Source: Veillonellaceae bacterium SB90
GTDB taxonomy: Bacteria > Bacillota > Negativicutes > Selenomonadales > Selenomonadaceae
DNA: 36,051 bases
Direction: 5' to 3'
Assembly: GCA_902364065.1 (NCBI GenBank)
Contig: CABJCJ010000027.1
Span: 426 to 36,476, forward strand
This document shows positions 1 to 7,245 of the stretch, one piece after another. A program made the translations under genes and the position numbers. Every line of letters begins with the position of its first letter. Within the stretch, counting starts at the first letter, position 1. Under the pieces are notes generated by a model, which did no database searches, was not told the DNA's origin, and saw only the letters and a program-made list of their open reading frames with translations.

Positions 1-22
1 TGCTTATTGCACAGCAATGTGT

Positions 23-28
23 TATAAT
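23..28 (+). promoter_or_regulatory. -10 element upstream of the tRNA array
   Basis: A perfect TATAAT lies 19 bases before tRNA-Phe. The matching -35 would fall at or before the window edge and cannot be judged. A small inverted repeat (ATTGC-ACA-GCAAT, 6-18) sits just upstream. The array may continue to the left, so this could be an internal promoter. Confidence 0.55.
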
Positions 29-47
29 ATTTTCAACTTGTTAAGAT

Positions 48-123
48 GCCTCGGTAGCTCAGTCGGTAGAGCAGGGGACTGAAAATCCCCGTGTCAGTGG
101 TTCGATTCCGCTCTGAGGCACCA
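48..123 (+). tRNA. tRNA-Phe (GAA)
   Basis: The 76-nt cloverleaf pairs GCCTCGG with CTGAGGC in the acceptor stem, leaving A as discriminator and an encoded CCA. The anticodon loop CTGAAAA gives GAA, and the T loop TTCGATT is canonical. It is the first of eight tRNA genes on this strand. Confidence 0.97.
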
Positions 124-131
124 TTTTTCAA

Positions 132-207
132 GCTGGTGTAGCTCAATTGGTAGAGCAGCTGACTTGTAATCAGCAGGTTGGGGGTTCAATTCCTCTCGCC
201 AGCTCCA
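132..207 (+). tRNA. tRNA-Thr (TGT)
   Basis: The acceptor stem GCTGGTG pairs with CGCCAGC, and the discriminator T is followed by encoded CCA. The anticodon arm GCTGA-CTTGTAA-TCAGC gives TGT. It lies 8 nt after tRNA-Phe, consistent with one precursor transcript. Confidence 0.97.
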
Positions 208-217
208 CTTTGCTTAT

Positions 218-291
<74 letters not shown>

Positions 292-309
292 TTAATTGTT
301 CCAGATACT

Positions 310-398
310 GCCGGGGTGGCGGAACTGGCAGACGCAACGGACTTAAAATCCGTCGGTTGGAAACAACCGTACCGGTTCGATTCCGGTCCTCGGCACCA
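310..398 (+). tRNA. tRNA-Leu (TAA)
   Basis: This 89-nt class II tRNA has acceptor GCCGGGG/CCTCGGC, a long variable arm (GGTTG-GAAA-CAACC) and encoded ACCA. The anticodon loop CTTAAAA gives TAA. It is the only Leu gene here that reads UUA/UUG. Confidence 0.97.
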
Positions 399-424
399 AC
401 TATTGCCTTGTAAAATTTCATCAT

Positions 425-510
425 GCGGTCGTGGCGGAATGGCAGACGCGCTAGCTTCAGGCGCTAGTGATGGCAACATCATGGAGGTTCAAGTCCTCTC
501 GACCGCACCA
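425..510 (+). tRNA. tRNA-Leu (CAG), copy 1
   Basis: This 86-nt class II tRNA has anticodon arm CTAGC-TTCAGGC-GCTAG, anticodon CAG. Acceptor GCGGTCG/CGACCGC and CCA are intact. The D loop is one T shorter than in the second CAG copy (GGAATGGC against GGAATTGGC), which is within normal D-loop variation. Confidence 0.96.
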
Positions 511-554
511 TTCAAATTTTCCTCATTTTTACAAGCTCTTTACAACTTCATTAT

Positions 555-640
555 GCGGTCGTGGCGGAATTGGCAGACGCGCTACTTTGAGGGGGTAGTG
601 TTCACAAGACGTATGGGTTCAAGTCCCATCGACCGCACCA
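555..640 (+). tRNA. tRNA-Leu (GAG), copy 1
   Basis: This 86-nt class II tRNA has anticodon arm CTACT-TTGAGGG-GGTAG, anticodon GAG (reads CUC/CUU), and encoded CCA. It is identical base for base to the copy at 782-867. Confidence 0.97.
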
Positions 641-689
641 TTTGCTTAAAACGGCACCTGGTGCTGTTTTCATAAAAATTACATATTAT

Positions 690-776
690 GCGGTTATGGC
701 GGAATTGGCAGACGCGCTAGCTTCAGGCGCTAGTGGTGGCAACACCTTGGAGGTTCAAGTCCTCTTGACCGCACCA
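690..776 (+). tRNA. tRNA-Leu (CAG), copy 2
   Basis: This 87-nt class II tRNA has anticodon CAG. It differs from copy 1 at paired positions in a compensatory way: acceptor GCGGTTA pairs with TGACCGC, and variable arm GGTG-GCAA-CACC replaces GATG-GCAA-CATC. Encoded CCA is present. Both copies therefore look functional. Confidence 0.97.
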
Positions 777-781
777 TTTAC

Positions 782-867
782 GCGGTCGTGGCGGAATTGG
801 CAGACGCGCTACTTTGAGGGGGTAGTGTTCACAAGACGTATGGGTTCAAGTCCCATCGACCGCACCA
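782..867 (+). tRNA. tRNA-Leu (GAG), copy 2
   Basis: This 86-nt class II tRNA is identical to the gene at 555-640 and starts only 5 nt after the preceding tRNA-Leu(CAG). It is the last gene of the array, followed directly by a terminator hairpin. Confidence 0.97.
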
Positions 868-878
868 TTTGAAGTATA

Positions 879-904
879 AGCTCAGATTTTTATCTGGGCT
901 TTTT
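879..904 (+). terminator. Intrinsic terminator of the tRNA array
   Basis: A 9-bp stem AGCTCAGAT / ATCTGGGCT (one G-U) with a TTTT loop runs into a T tract, 11 nt after the last tRNA. Confidence 0.85.
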
Positions 905-943
905 CTGTATCTGGATACCAGTTTCATAGAAAGGGATGCTGTC

Positions 944-2392
944 ATGGAAAGATGGGGATGGAGGCGGCGGGCCGTGCCGCTGCTGCTTGGTCTGCTGCTG
1001 GGAACGGGCAGCATGCCGGGGCTTTTCGCTGTCACGGCCTTGGCAACGCCTGCGGCGGAGACGACGACTTCGCAGCAGGTGGTGACTCCTGTTTCAGTGG
1101 CTGCGGCCGTGGACGCGGTGCAGCGCAAGAAAGAGCAGCAGGAGGCATTATTCTTGACGGCGGCGGTGGTATCGCTGGCTTCGTATGGGGATGACCGTAG
1201 CCTGCTGGCGCGGGAATGGCTCAGAGAATCAGGCTGGTCGATTGCGAGCCATGAGACCGTCTCGCCCGTGGCAGAAGGGCGCTTCCATCTCGTGCGCAAG
1301 GAGCTTGCCGAGGGGAAGCAGGCTATGATCCTGTCGTTCCCGGGAACGGAACGCAAGAAGGATGTCGAGGTCGATCTCAAGACGCATCGTGTGCCGTTCG
1401 GCGGCACGAATCCACAGGAGTTTGCGGCTGCGGCCGCCGGCGGGATGCGGCAGGAGGCTCCGCTGCCGATGGTGCATAAGGGCTTTGATGATTACACGAT
1501 GACGGCGCTTTTCACGACACCGGTGGAAGCCCTGCAGGGCCAGACGGCTGGGAAAGCGCTGGCGGCAGAGCTCTTGGCCAGGCCGCAGGAAATCCTCTGC
1601 CTGACGGGTCACAGTCTTGGTGGTGCGGCGGCGACGCTGGCAGCGGCGCGTCTTTCCGACATGGGTGTGCCCAAAGAGCAGCTGCGCGTCATCACCTTCG
1701 GGGCGCCAGCCGTCGGCGATGAGGCTTTTGCGCGACGCTACGAGTCGCGCTTTGCGCTCACACGCGTGGTCATGGAGGGGGATCCCGTGGCGGCGGTGCT
1801 GCAGTCGCTTTCGGGACATTTCGTGCAGTTCGGCGAGAAGGTACGCTGGCGCCAGAACCGCAACAGCGACCGCTTTGCCCATCAGATGGTCGTGTATCTC
1901 GACGATGCATTGCGCAGTTATTACGATGAGACTCCGGAGGGGATAATTACGCCGCTGACGGCGCACGAGCCCAAGGCACTTTCCGGCGGTCTCTACGTCG
2001 TGGGCCCGGAGCTGCAGCTTGACACGCATCTGACAGACGATGCAGCGTACATGCGGCGATCTCTGACGGAATCCCTCGCCCTGCAGTATGCACCGATGGT
2101 CTTCGCGCCGGCTTCGCAGCAGGCCGCTTCGGATTTGCCGTCGCTCATGGCTGCGGCACGTCAGGCCGGCTGCCAGTCAGTGCTGCTGACGCATCTGCGC
2201 GCCGAGGGCAGCCGCACGCAGGAGGGAGTATACCGGCTGAGTCTTGTGGAGGAGCTCTACGATCTCCAGGGGCATCTCCTGACGATGCAGTCGCACAGCA
2301 TGACGACGCGCGATATGACACCGCTCGAAGCAGCGAGCTGCCTGCAGTTCCTGGGACGTGAGGAACGCGACCGCGCACTCGGGCTGTCATAA
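944..2392 (+). CDS. Secreted class 3 lipase-like alpha/beta hydrolase
   Basis: This 482-residue protein has an N-terminal signal-like segment (Arg-rich residues 5-9, then a hydrophobic run to about residue 36). A lipase class 3 fold follows. The nucleophile motif GHSLGG puts Ser at residue 224. D280 in EGDPVA and H292 or H313 are the likely rest of the Ser-Asp-His triad. The family hydrolyses acylglycerols or other esters; the substrate here is unknown. About 150 C-terminal residues after the hydrolase core are not recognised. The ATG at 944 was chosen because AAGGGA lies 8 nt upstream; the frame is open further upstream but runs into the tRNA terminator. No clear promoter is visible between that terminator and the gene. 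Confidence 0.85.
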   Translation: MERWGWRRRAVPLLLGLLLGTGSMPGLFAVTALATPAAETTTSQQVVTPVSVAAAVDAVQRKKEQQEALFLTAAVVSLASYGDDRSLLAREWLRESGWSIASHETVSPVAEGRFHLVRKELAEGKQAMILSFPGTERKKDVEVDLKTHRVPFGGTNPQEFAAAAAGGMRQEAPLPMVHKGFDDYTMTALFTTPVEALQGQTAGKALAAELLARPQEILCLTGHSLGGAAATLAAARLSDMGVPKEQLRVITFGAPAVGDEAFARRYESRFALTRVVMEGDPVAAVLQSLSGHFVQFGEKVRWRQNRNSDRFAHQMVVYLDDALRSYYDETPEGIITPLTAHEPKALSGGLYVVGPELQLDTHLTDDAAYMRRSLTESLALQYAPMVFAPASQQAASDLPSLMAAARQAGCQSVLLTHLRAEGSRTQEGVYRLSLVEELYDLQGHLLTMQSHSMTTRDMTPLEAASCLQFLGREERDRALGLS

Positions 2393-2428
2393 CGAATACA
2401 TAATACATAAAATATTCTTACAATTATA

Positions 2429-2457
2429 TTGACTTTTGGCCGCCCTTCCGGTATAAT
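2429..2457 (+). promoter_or_regulatory. Strong promoter upstream of the structured RNA
   Basis: TTGACT (2429-2434), a 17-nt spacer, then TATAAT (2452-2457). Transcription should start near 2464. No open reading frame begins in the next 280 bases, so the promoter appears to drive an RNA. Confidence 0.85.
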
Positions 2458-2463
2458 AAAATC

Positions 2464-2640
2464 AAGCCAAAGGAAAGGCAGGGTTCACCTTTCCCGACAG
2501 CCGACGAACTTACTCAGGATGGGAGGTAATTCCGATGGGCTAGTTAACGAGTCCAAAGGGAAAAACTCAATGATCGAATCGTTCCTATCTCACGGATAAC
2601 CATCAGTGGTGACGAGAAAGCCGCTGATGGTTATTTTATT
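2464..2640 (+). ncRNA. Candidate structured noncoding RNA or leader, class unknown
   Basis: The roughly 175-nt stretch lies between a near-consensus promoter and an intrinsic terminator and has no credible coding frame. Visible pairings include GGAAAGG/CCTTTCC (2472-2493), GGGCT/AGTCC (2537-2554) and several short long-range options. I do not recognise it as a T-box, FMN, lysine, c-di-GMP, SRP, tmRNA or RNase P RNA. Short resemblances to FMN-element blocks (GGCAGGG, TTCCCGAC, GGATGGGAG) exist, but the remaining conserved FMN parts are missing. It could be a free small RNA or a terminating leader for the DUF362 gene at 2750, although that gene has its own plausible promoter. Confidence 0.6.
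2597..2638 (+). terminator. Intrinsic terminator of the structured RNA
   Basis: ATAACCATCAG at about 2597-2607 pairs with CTGATGGTTAT at about 2623-2633, followed by a T-rich run (TTTATTTGTTTTTTT). Confidence 0.85.
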
Positions 2641-2689
2641 TGTTTTTTTGCGGGGCGGTCATTCTTTTGAACGACAGTGAGAGGGAATT

Positions 2690-2718
2690 TTCACAGTTGT
2701 GTCGAATAAATGTATACA
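2690..2718 (+). promoter_or_regulatory. Candidate promoter of the DUF362 gene
   Basis: TTCACA (2690-2695), 17-nt spacer, TATACA (2713-2718). A short inverted repeat CACA-GT-TGTG overlaps the -35. Transcription would start about 25 nt before the start codon. Confidence 0.5.
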
Positions 2719-2749
2719 GTTAAATATGTGTATTGGATGGAGGATCATC

Positions 2750-3874
2750 ATGGAGAAAGCCAAGGTATATTTTACGGATTTTCGCGTGCCGGTGGGACGA
2801 AATCTCCTGCAGAAGCTCAAGACGCTCTGCGTGGCTGCGGGCATCAAGAAGATTGATATGGACGGCAAGTTCGTCGCCATCAAGATGCATTTCGGTGAGC
2901 TCGGCAATATGGCCTTCCTGCGCCCGCAGTATGCGAAGGTCATCGCGGATCTCGTCAAGGAGCAGGGCGGCCGCCCGTTCCTGACGGACTGCAATACGCT
3001 CTATCCCGGCAGCCGCAAGCATGCGCTCGAGCATATGGACTGCGCGAATCTCAACGGCTTCAATCCGACGACGACGGGCTGCCAGATCATCATCGGCGAC
3101 GGCCTCAAGGGCACGGATGACGTTGAGGTGCCGGTCAAGAACGGGGAGTTCGTGGAGAAGGCAAAAATCGGCCGTGCCGTCATGGATGCCGATGTCTTCA
3201 TCAGCCTCGCACATTTCAAGGGACATGAGGCGACGGGCTTCGGCGGTGCCATCAAGAACATCGGCATGGGCTGCGGCAGCCGCGCCGGCAAGATGGAGCA
3301 GCATTCGTCAGGCAAGTGTGTCGTTGATACGGAGCTTTGCCGTGGCTGCCGCCAGTGCGCCAAGGAGTGCGGCTCGGACGCGATCCATTACGTCAACAAC
3401 AAGGCCGTGATTGATCCGGAGCTCTGCAAGGGCTGCGGCCGCTGCATCGGTGCCTGCTCGTTCAGCGCCATCAGCAATGAGCAGTGGGATGCCGGCGACA
3501 AGCTTGACCGCAAGATGGCGGAGTACGCACAGGCCGTCTGCCAGGATCGTCCGTGCTTCCATGTCAACATGGTCATGGATATCTCGCCGAACTGCGACTG
3601 CCATGGCGAGAACGATGCCCCGATTCTGCCGAATATCGGCATGTTCGCTTCGTTTGACCCGGTCGCACTCGACCAGGCCTGCGCTGACGCCTGCCTGAAG
3701 GCGACGCCGCTGCCGAACAGCCAGCTCGCCGATAATCTGGCCAAGCCGGACTGGCATCATCATCACGATCACTTCCTGGACAACAACCCCAACGTGCATT
3801 GGCGTGAGACGCTGGAGCATGCGGAGAAGATCGGTCTGGGAACGAGAGAATACGAGCTCGTTACGCTCAAATAA
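2750..3874 (+). CDS. DUF362 protein with two 4Fe-4S ferredoxin motifs
   Basis: This 374-residue cytoplasmic protein has a DUF362-type N-terminal domain (about residues 1-190, with GGAIKNIGMG near its end). A bacterial ferredoxin-like insert follows: cysteines 197/200/203/207 and 226/229/232/236 in CxxCxxCxxxC spacing can bind two [4Fe-4S] clusters. The C-terminal part is His-rich near residues 333-340 (HHHHDH). Family members are annotated only as iron-sulfur or putative electron-transfer proteins, so no reaction is assigned. GGAGG at 2739-2743, 6 nt before ATG 2750, fixes the start. The EAL gene follows after 24 nt and may share the transcript. Confidence 0.9.
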   Translation: MEKAKVYFTDFRVPVGRNLLQKLKTLCVAAGIKKIDMDGKFVAIKMHFGELGNMAFLRPQYAKVIADLVKEQGGRPFLTDCNTLYPGSRKHALEHMDCANLNGFNPTTTGCQIIIGDGLKGTDDVEVPVKNGEFVEKAKIGRAVMDADVFISLAHFKGHEATGFGGAIKNIGMGCGSRAGKMEQHSSGKCVVDTELCRGCRQCAKECGSDAIHYVNNKAVIDPELCKGCGRCIGACSFSAISNEQWDAGDKLDRKMAEYAQAVCQDRPCFHVNMVMDISPNCDCHGENDAPILPNIGMFASFDPVALDQACADACLKATPLPNSQLADNLAKPDWHHHHDHFLDNNPNVHWRETLEHAEKIGLGTREYELVTLK

Positions 3875-3898
3875 GCTTAGGGGAAAGAGGCGTGTTTT

Positions 3899-5542
3899 AT
3901 GGCGGAAGCATTGCCGGGACAATCGGATAAGAAAAAGAAGCCGCTCAAGCGCAGCAGCATGCCGCGGGGCTATATTGTTCGTCATATCGACGAGGCCATC
4001 GAGAAACGGTGGATCAAGGCGTATTATCAGCCAATCGTGCGGACCATCTCGCGCAGGCTCTGTGCCATGGAGGCACTGGCCCGCTGGGATGACCCGACGT
4101 ATGGCTTTTTGACGCCGCCGCAGTTCATCGGTGTGCTCGAACAGCACAATCTCATCGATAAGCTCGACCGCTACATGATTGAGGCCGTCTGCCGCAATTT
4201 CGCACGGCTGCGCAAGGCCGGACGTCAGGCGGTGCCGGTATCGCTGAACTTGTCGCGCCTCAATTTCATCACCTGTGATATCTTTTCGGTGGTGGAGGAT
4301 ACGCTCAAACGCTATGACATGCCGCGCAGCATGCTGCATCTTGAGGTCGTCGAGAGTATCCTGACGGACCGCGTCAAGGTCATCGGCACGTCGCTCGACA
4401 AGTTCCGCGAGGCGGGCTATGAAATCTGGATGGACGATTTCGGCAGCGGCTATTCCACGCTGAATTTCCTCAAGGATCAGCGCTTCGATGTACTCAAGAT
4501 GGATATGGCGTTCCTCAAGAGCGATACGAAGCGGGCGCGCGACATCATCCTTTCGATCATCGCAATGGACAAGCGCATCGGCAACCGCACGCTGGCGGAG
4601 GGCGTGGAGACGGAGGAGCAGTTCAATTTCCTGCGGGAGAGCGGCTGCGAGAAGGTCCAGGGCTATTATCTCGGCCGGCCCATGCCGTACGACAAGAGCG
4701 TCGCGGCCTGCCTGGAGCAGGGCATCGGCATCGAGGATTGGAACTGGAAGTCGTATTACGATGCAATTGCACGCGTGGATTTCCTCACGGAGCAGCCCCT
4801 GATGCTGCTTGAGTACCATGCGCGTCAGTTCCACCTGCTGTTTGCCAACAGGAGCTGCTCCGATTTGCTCTGGCAGGGCGCGGAGGATGGCGCAGAAGAA
4901 TGGGAAGAAGCGTTCAATTCCTCGTATGACCCGGAAATGCGCTATCTGCATCATGGCCTGCTGCGCCTCGCGCGGACGGGAGAGCCTGAGGAATTTTCCT
5001 ATGCGCAGGGCGACACGATCATCCGCATGGATGCTGGCCTCGTCGTGAAGCGCGAGCAGCGCTGCCTGTTCGAGATCCATTGCCGCAGCAAGGCAAAGAT
5101 CCGCGAAGAAGAGAAACTGACACCGGAAAAGATGATGAAGGGTATCTTCTACCTCTACGATGCCATCTTTACGCTGGACCTCAAGCATCAGCAGCTCCTG
5201 CTGCTCACGAGTCCGAGCGGCAAGCTCAACGGGCGTTCGTTTTCGCTCGAGGATAGCATGACACTTTACAAAGAGATGTATGTCTGCGAGGATGACTGGC
5301 TGCGCTATGAAGAATTTTTCCGCACGGATAACCTCGATGATCGGCTGGAAGCCGCGGAAAACGGCATTCTCTGCGGCATGTTCCGCACGAAGTGGCGCGG
5401 TCATGGTCCCGTCTGGAAGAGCCACATCATCATGCGCATCCCGCATCTCGATAGTGACGCATATCTCTGCATGATCCGCACGGCCGATGTGCAGGGCAAA
5501 GCCATCGGCTGCGAGGCCAATCGCCTGGATACACTTGCCTGA
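3899..5542 (+). CDS. EAL-domain c-di-GMP phosphodiesterase with PAS-like C-terminus
   Basis: This 547-residue protein has a basic N-terminal tail (residues 10-20) and an EAL domain at about residues 25-280. The expected catalytic signatures are visible: EALARW (E58), SLNLSR, LEVVES, MDDFGSGYS (D179, D180), DVLKMD, EGVET and QGYYLGRPM. It should therefore hydrolyse c-di-GMP to pGpG. There is no GGDEF domain and no membrane segment. Residues 290-547 look like two PAS-like modules (LLEYHARQFHLLFANRS; YDAIFTLDLKHQQLLLL) and may sense a ligand; that part is inference. It follows the DUF362 gene by 24 nt and ends in a strong terminator. Confidence 0.9.
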   Translation: MAEALPGQSDKKKKPLKRSSMPRGYIVRHIDEAIEKRWIKAYYQPIVRTISRRLCAMEALARWDDPTYGFLTPPQFIGVLEQHNLIDKLDRYMIEAVCRNFARLRKAGRQAVPVSLNLSRLNFITCDIFSVVEDTLKRYDMPRSMLHLEVVESILTDRVKVIGTSLDKFREAGYEIWMDDFGSGYSTLNFLKDQRFDVLKMDMAFLKSDTKRARDIILSIIAMDKRIGNRTLAEGVETEEQFNFLRESGCEKVQGYYLGRPMPYDKSVAACLEQGIGIEDWNWKSYYDAIARVDFLTEQPLMLLEYHARQFHLLFANRSCSDLLWQGAEDGAEEWEEAFNSSYDPEMRYLHHGLLRLARTGEPEEFSYAQGDTIIRMDAGLVVKREQRCLFEIHCRSKAKIREEEKLTPEKMMKGIFYLYDAIFTLDLKHQQLLLLTSPSGKLNGRSFSLEDSMTLYKEMYVCEDDWLRYEEFFRTDNLDDRLEAAENGILCGMFRTKWRGHGPVWKSHIIMRIPHLDSDAYLCMIRTADVQGKAIGCEANRLDTLA

Positions 5543-5546
5543 AAAG

Positions 5547-5579
5547 TTGCCTCGTTTGACAAAACGAGGCAATTTTTTT
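5547..5579 (+). terminator. Intrinsic terminator after the EAL gene
   Basis: A perfect 11-bp stem TTGCCTCGTTT / AAACGAGGCAA with a GACA loop is followed by seven T. The loop and left-arm end also form the -35 of the next promoter. Confidence 0.93.
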
Positions 5580-5584
5580 ATACT
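5556..5584 (+). promoter_or_regulatory. Promoter of the marR export operon
   Basis: Consensus TTGACA (5556-5561), 17-nt spacer, TATACT (5579-5584). The -35 is embedded in the preceding terminator hairpin. Transcription should begin near 5591, inside the palindromic operator. Confidence 0.88.
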
Positions 5585-5606
5585 ATTAGTTAGTAAGCTA
5601 ACTAAT
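5585..5606. promoter_or_regulatory. MarR-type operator palindrome
   Basis: Perfect 9-bp inverted repeat ATTAGTTAG-TAAG-CTAACTAAT directly after the -10 and over the transcription start, 18 nt before marR. This matches the usual layout of an autorepressed MarR operon. Confidence 0.85.
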
Positions 5607-5623
5607 TTCTGGAGGAATGGGAC

Positions 5624-6106
5624 ATGAAACGGGAAATGCTGCCGAGCTGGGAAGAGCTCGCACGCCATAAAAAAATCATCCCCGAAATCAATCCATCGGC
5701 CGTGATTGCGATGCTCGAAATCAAGCAGGCTGGTGAGGAGGTGCAGCAGTCCGTCATGGATGTGCTGCAGCGGGAGTACCATCTGTCCGAAGGGAAGTTC
5801 TGCCTGCTCATCGTGCTGCATCAGCATCCGCAGGGCATCGCGCCCTCGCAGGTTGCGGCCAAGGTGGGCGTGGCAAAGGCGACGGTCAGCACGATGCTGC
5901 AGCGCCTCGAGCGGGAAGGCATAGTGGAGATCCTGCCGGACCCGAAGGATGCGCGCGGCAAGCTCGCGTGCCTGACGCAGAAGGGACGCGACTTCATGGA
6001 TGGGCTGCTGCCCGCGCATTACCTGCGCGTCACGAAGCTCATGGAGCGCCTGACGGAGGACGAGCAGAAGGAGCTCAGCCGCCTGCTCAAGAAGATGTCG
6101 GGCTGA
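5624..6106 (+). CDS. MarR-family transcriptional regulator
   Basis: This 160-residue protein has a central winged helix-turn-helix at about residues 55-125. The recognition-helix region (PSQVAAKVGVAKATVSTMLQRLEREG) and wing (ILPDPKDARGKLACLTQKGRD) are typical of MarR dimers that release DNA on binding phenolic or lipophilic ligands. GGAGG lies 8 nt before the ATG. It is the first gene of the operon with the HlyD-like protein, the ABC-2 permease and UspA, and sits directly behind a palindrome suited to it, so it most likely represses itself and the exporter. The inducer is unknown. Confidence 0.93.
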   Translation: MKREMLPSWEELARHKKIIPEINPSAVIAMLEIKQAGEEVQQSVMDVLQREYHLSEGKFCLLIVLHQHPQGIAPSQVAAKVGVAKATVSTMLQRLEREGIVEILPDPKDARGKLACLTQKGRDFMDGLLPAHYLRVTKLMERLTEDEQKELSRLLKKMSG

Positions 6107-6132
6107 TGCATCGCAGATGAGGGGGATTTTGG

Positions 6133-7245
6133 ATGAATACGAGACAGAAAGCATTGCGCACCGGCGTGGTTTTCATCGCGTTGCTCATCGTGGGCGGCCT
6201 GCTGCTCATGTACAAGGGGCATGATGCCATCGCGCTGGGCATGGAGAAGAAAGAGGGCATCCTGACGGCCGAGCAGGTCAAGATGGCTTTTGATGGCGTC
6301 AGCGGCCGCCTGCAGCAGGTGACGGTGCAGGAGGGCGATACGGTGAAGGCCGGCGATGTCGTCATGCAAATTGATTCGACGGATACGGACCTTGCCATCG
6401 AGCAGCTTAAGGCGCAGATTGCCCAGCTCGATGCGCAGATCCGCTCGACGGGAGGCAAGCAGGCGCTGAGCTATATGCAGGCCGATAACGACGAGACGCA
6501 GAGTTTCCGCCAGATCGACCAGCAGCGCGCAGCCGTCGCGGCCGCGCAGGCGACGCTCAAGAACAGCCGCATCGATTACAACCGCAAATCGGCTTTGCTC
6601 GACGCGGGGGCCATCGCGAAGTCGCAGCTTGATGATGCAGAGATGGCTCTCAATGTGGCCGAGGCCAGTGTCGAGCAGCAGCAGCAGCTCCTCGACAAGC
6701 TCCTGACGGGCGCGAAGGATACGGGTGACACGGACTCTTTAAGCCTGCCGACTATCGAGCAGCAGCGCCAGACGGCCGGCAACATGAGCAACGATATCGA
6801 TGCGCTCGTGCAGCAGAAGCAGGCGCTCTCCGTGCAGCTCCAGCAGCTCCAGGTCAAGAAGGAGCGTCTGACGCTGCGGGCGCCGGAGGACGGCAAGATC
6901 CTGAAGGTGCTCTCGAAAGAGGGCGAGATGGTGACGGCGGATACGCCGGTCATCCTCTTGCAGAGCAACCGCAGCTATTATGATATCTACATCAGCGAGC
7001 AGCAGGCGCGGGGCCTCGCGGAAGGCGATACCATCACGGGCACAACGGTCGCTGGCGGCAGGCAGGTCACGGGTACCATCAAGCTTTTGACGCAGGCGCC
7101 GGGCTTTGCTGATCTCAAGCAGTCGCGCGAGAAGGGGCAGGCCGACCTTACCGCCTTCCAGGTGCGCATCTATATCGACCCGCAGGACGGTGTCGTCCCG
7201 GGCATGACCATTGGGGTGAACGACCGTGAATTCACTAAAAGATGA
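6133..7245 (+). CDS. HlyD/EmrA-type membrane fusion (periplasmic adaptor) protein
   Basis: This 370-residue protein has one N-terminal membrane anchor (about residues 10-28). A first biotinyl-lipoyl half follows (VSGRLQQVTVQEGDTVKAGDVVMQID), then a long Gln/Ala-rich alpha hairpin (about residues 80-235) and the second lipoyl half (LRAPEDGKILKVLSKEGEMV). A beta-barrel end carries VPGMTIGV. Such adaptors link an inner-membrane pump to an outer-membrane channel, which implies a diderm cell envelope. AGGGGGA lies 7 nt before the ATG. The gene overlaps the permease gene by 20 nt, indicating tight coupling. The substrate is not deducible. Confidence 0.9.
   Translation: MNTRQKALRTGVVFIALLIVGGLLLMYKGHDAIALGMEKKEGILTAEQVKMAFDGVSGRLQQVTVQEGDTVKAGDVVMQIDSTDTDLAIEQLKAQIAQLDAQIRSTGGKQALSYMQADNDETQSFRQIDQQRAAVAAAQATLKNSRIDYNRKSALLDAGAIAKSQLDDAEMALNVAEASVEQQQQLLDKLLTGAKDTGDTDSLSLPTIEQQRQTAGNMSNDIDALVQQKQALSVQLQQLQVKKERLTLRAPEDGKILKVLSKEGEMVTADTPVILLQSNRSYYDIYISEQQARGLAEGDTITGTTVAGGRQVTGTIKLLTQAPGFADLKQSREKGQADLTAFQVRIYIDPQDGVVPGMTIGVNDREFTKR

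Noticed and set aside
2464..2560. FMN riboswitch
   Set aside because: Short blocks resemble the FMN element (GGCAGGG, TTCCCGAC, GGATGGGAG), but other conserved blocks and the order do not fit, and the downstream gene is not a riboflavin gene.
3308..6154. 948-codon open frame on the minus strand
   Set aside because: It is antisense to three well-supported genes (DUF362, EAL, MarR) and arises from codon bias in GC-rich DNA; the product is Arg/His/Leu-rich with no domain and no RBS.
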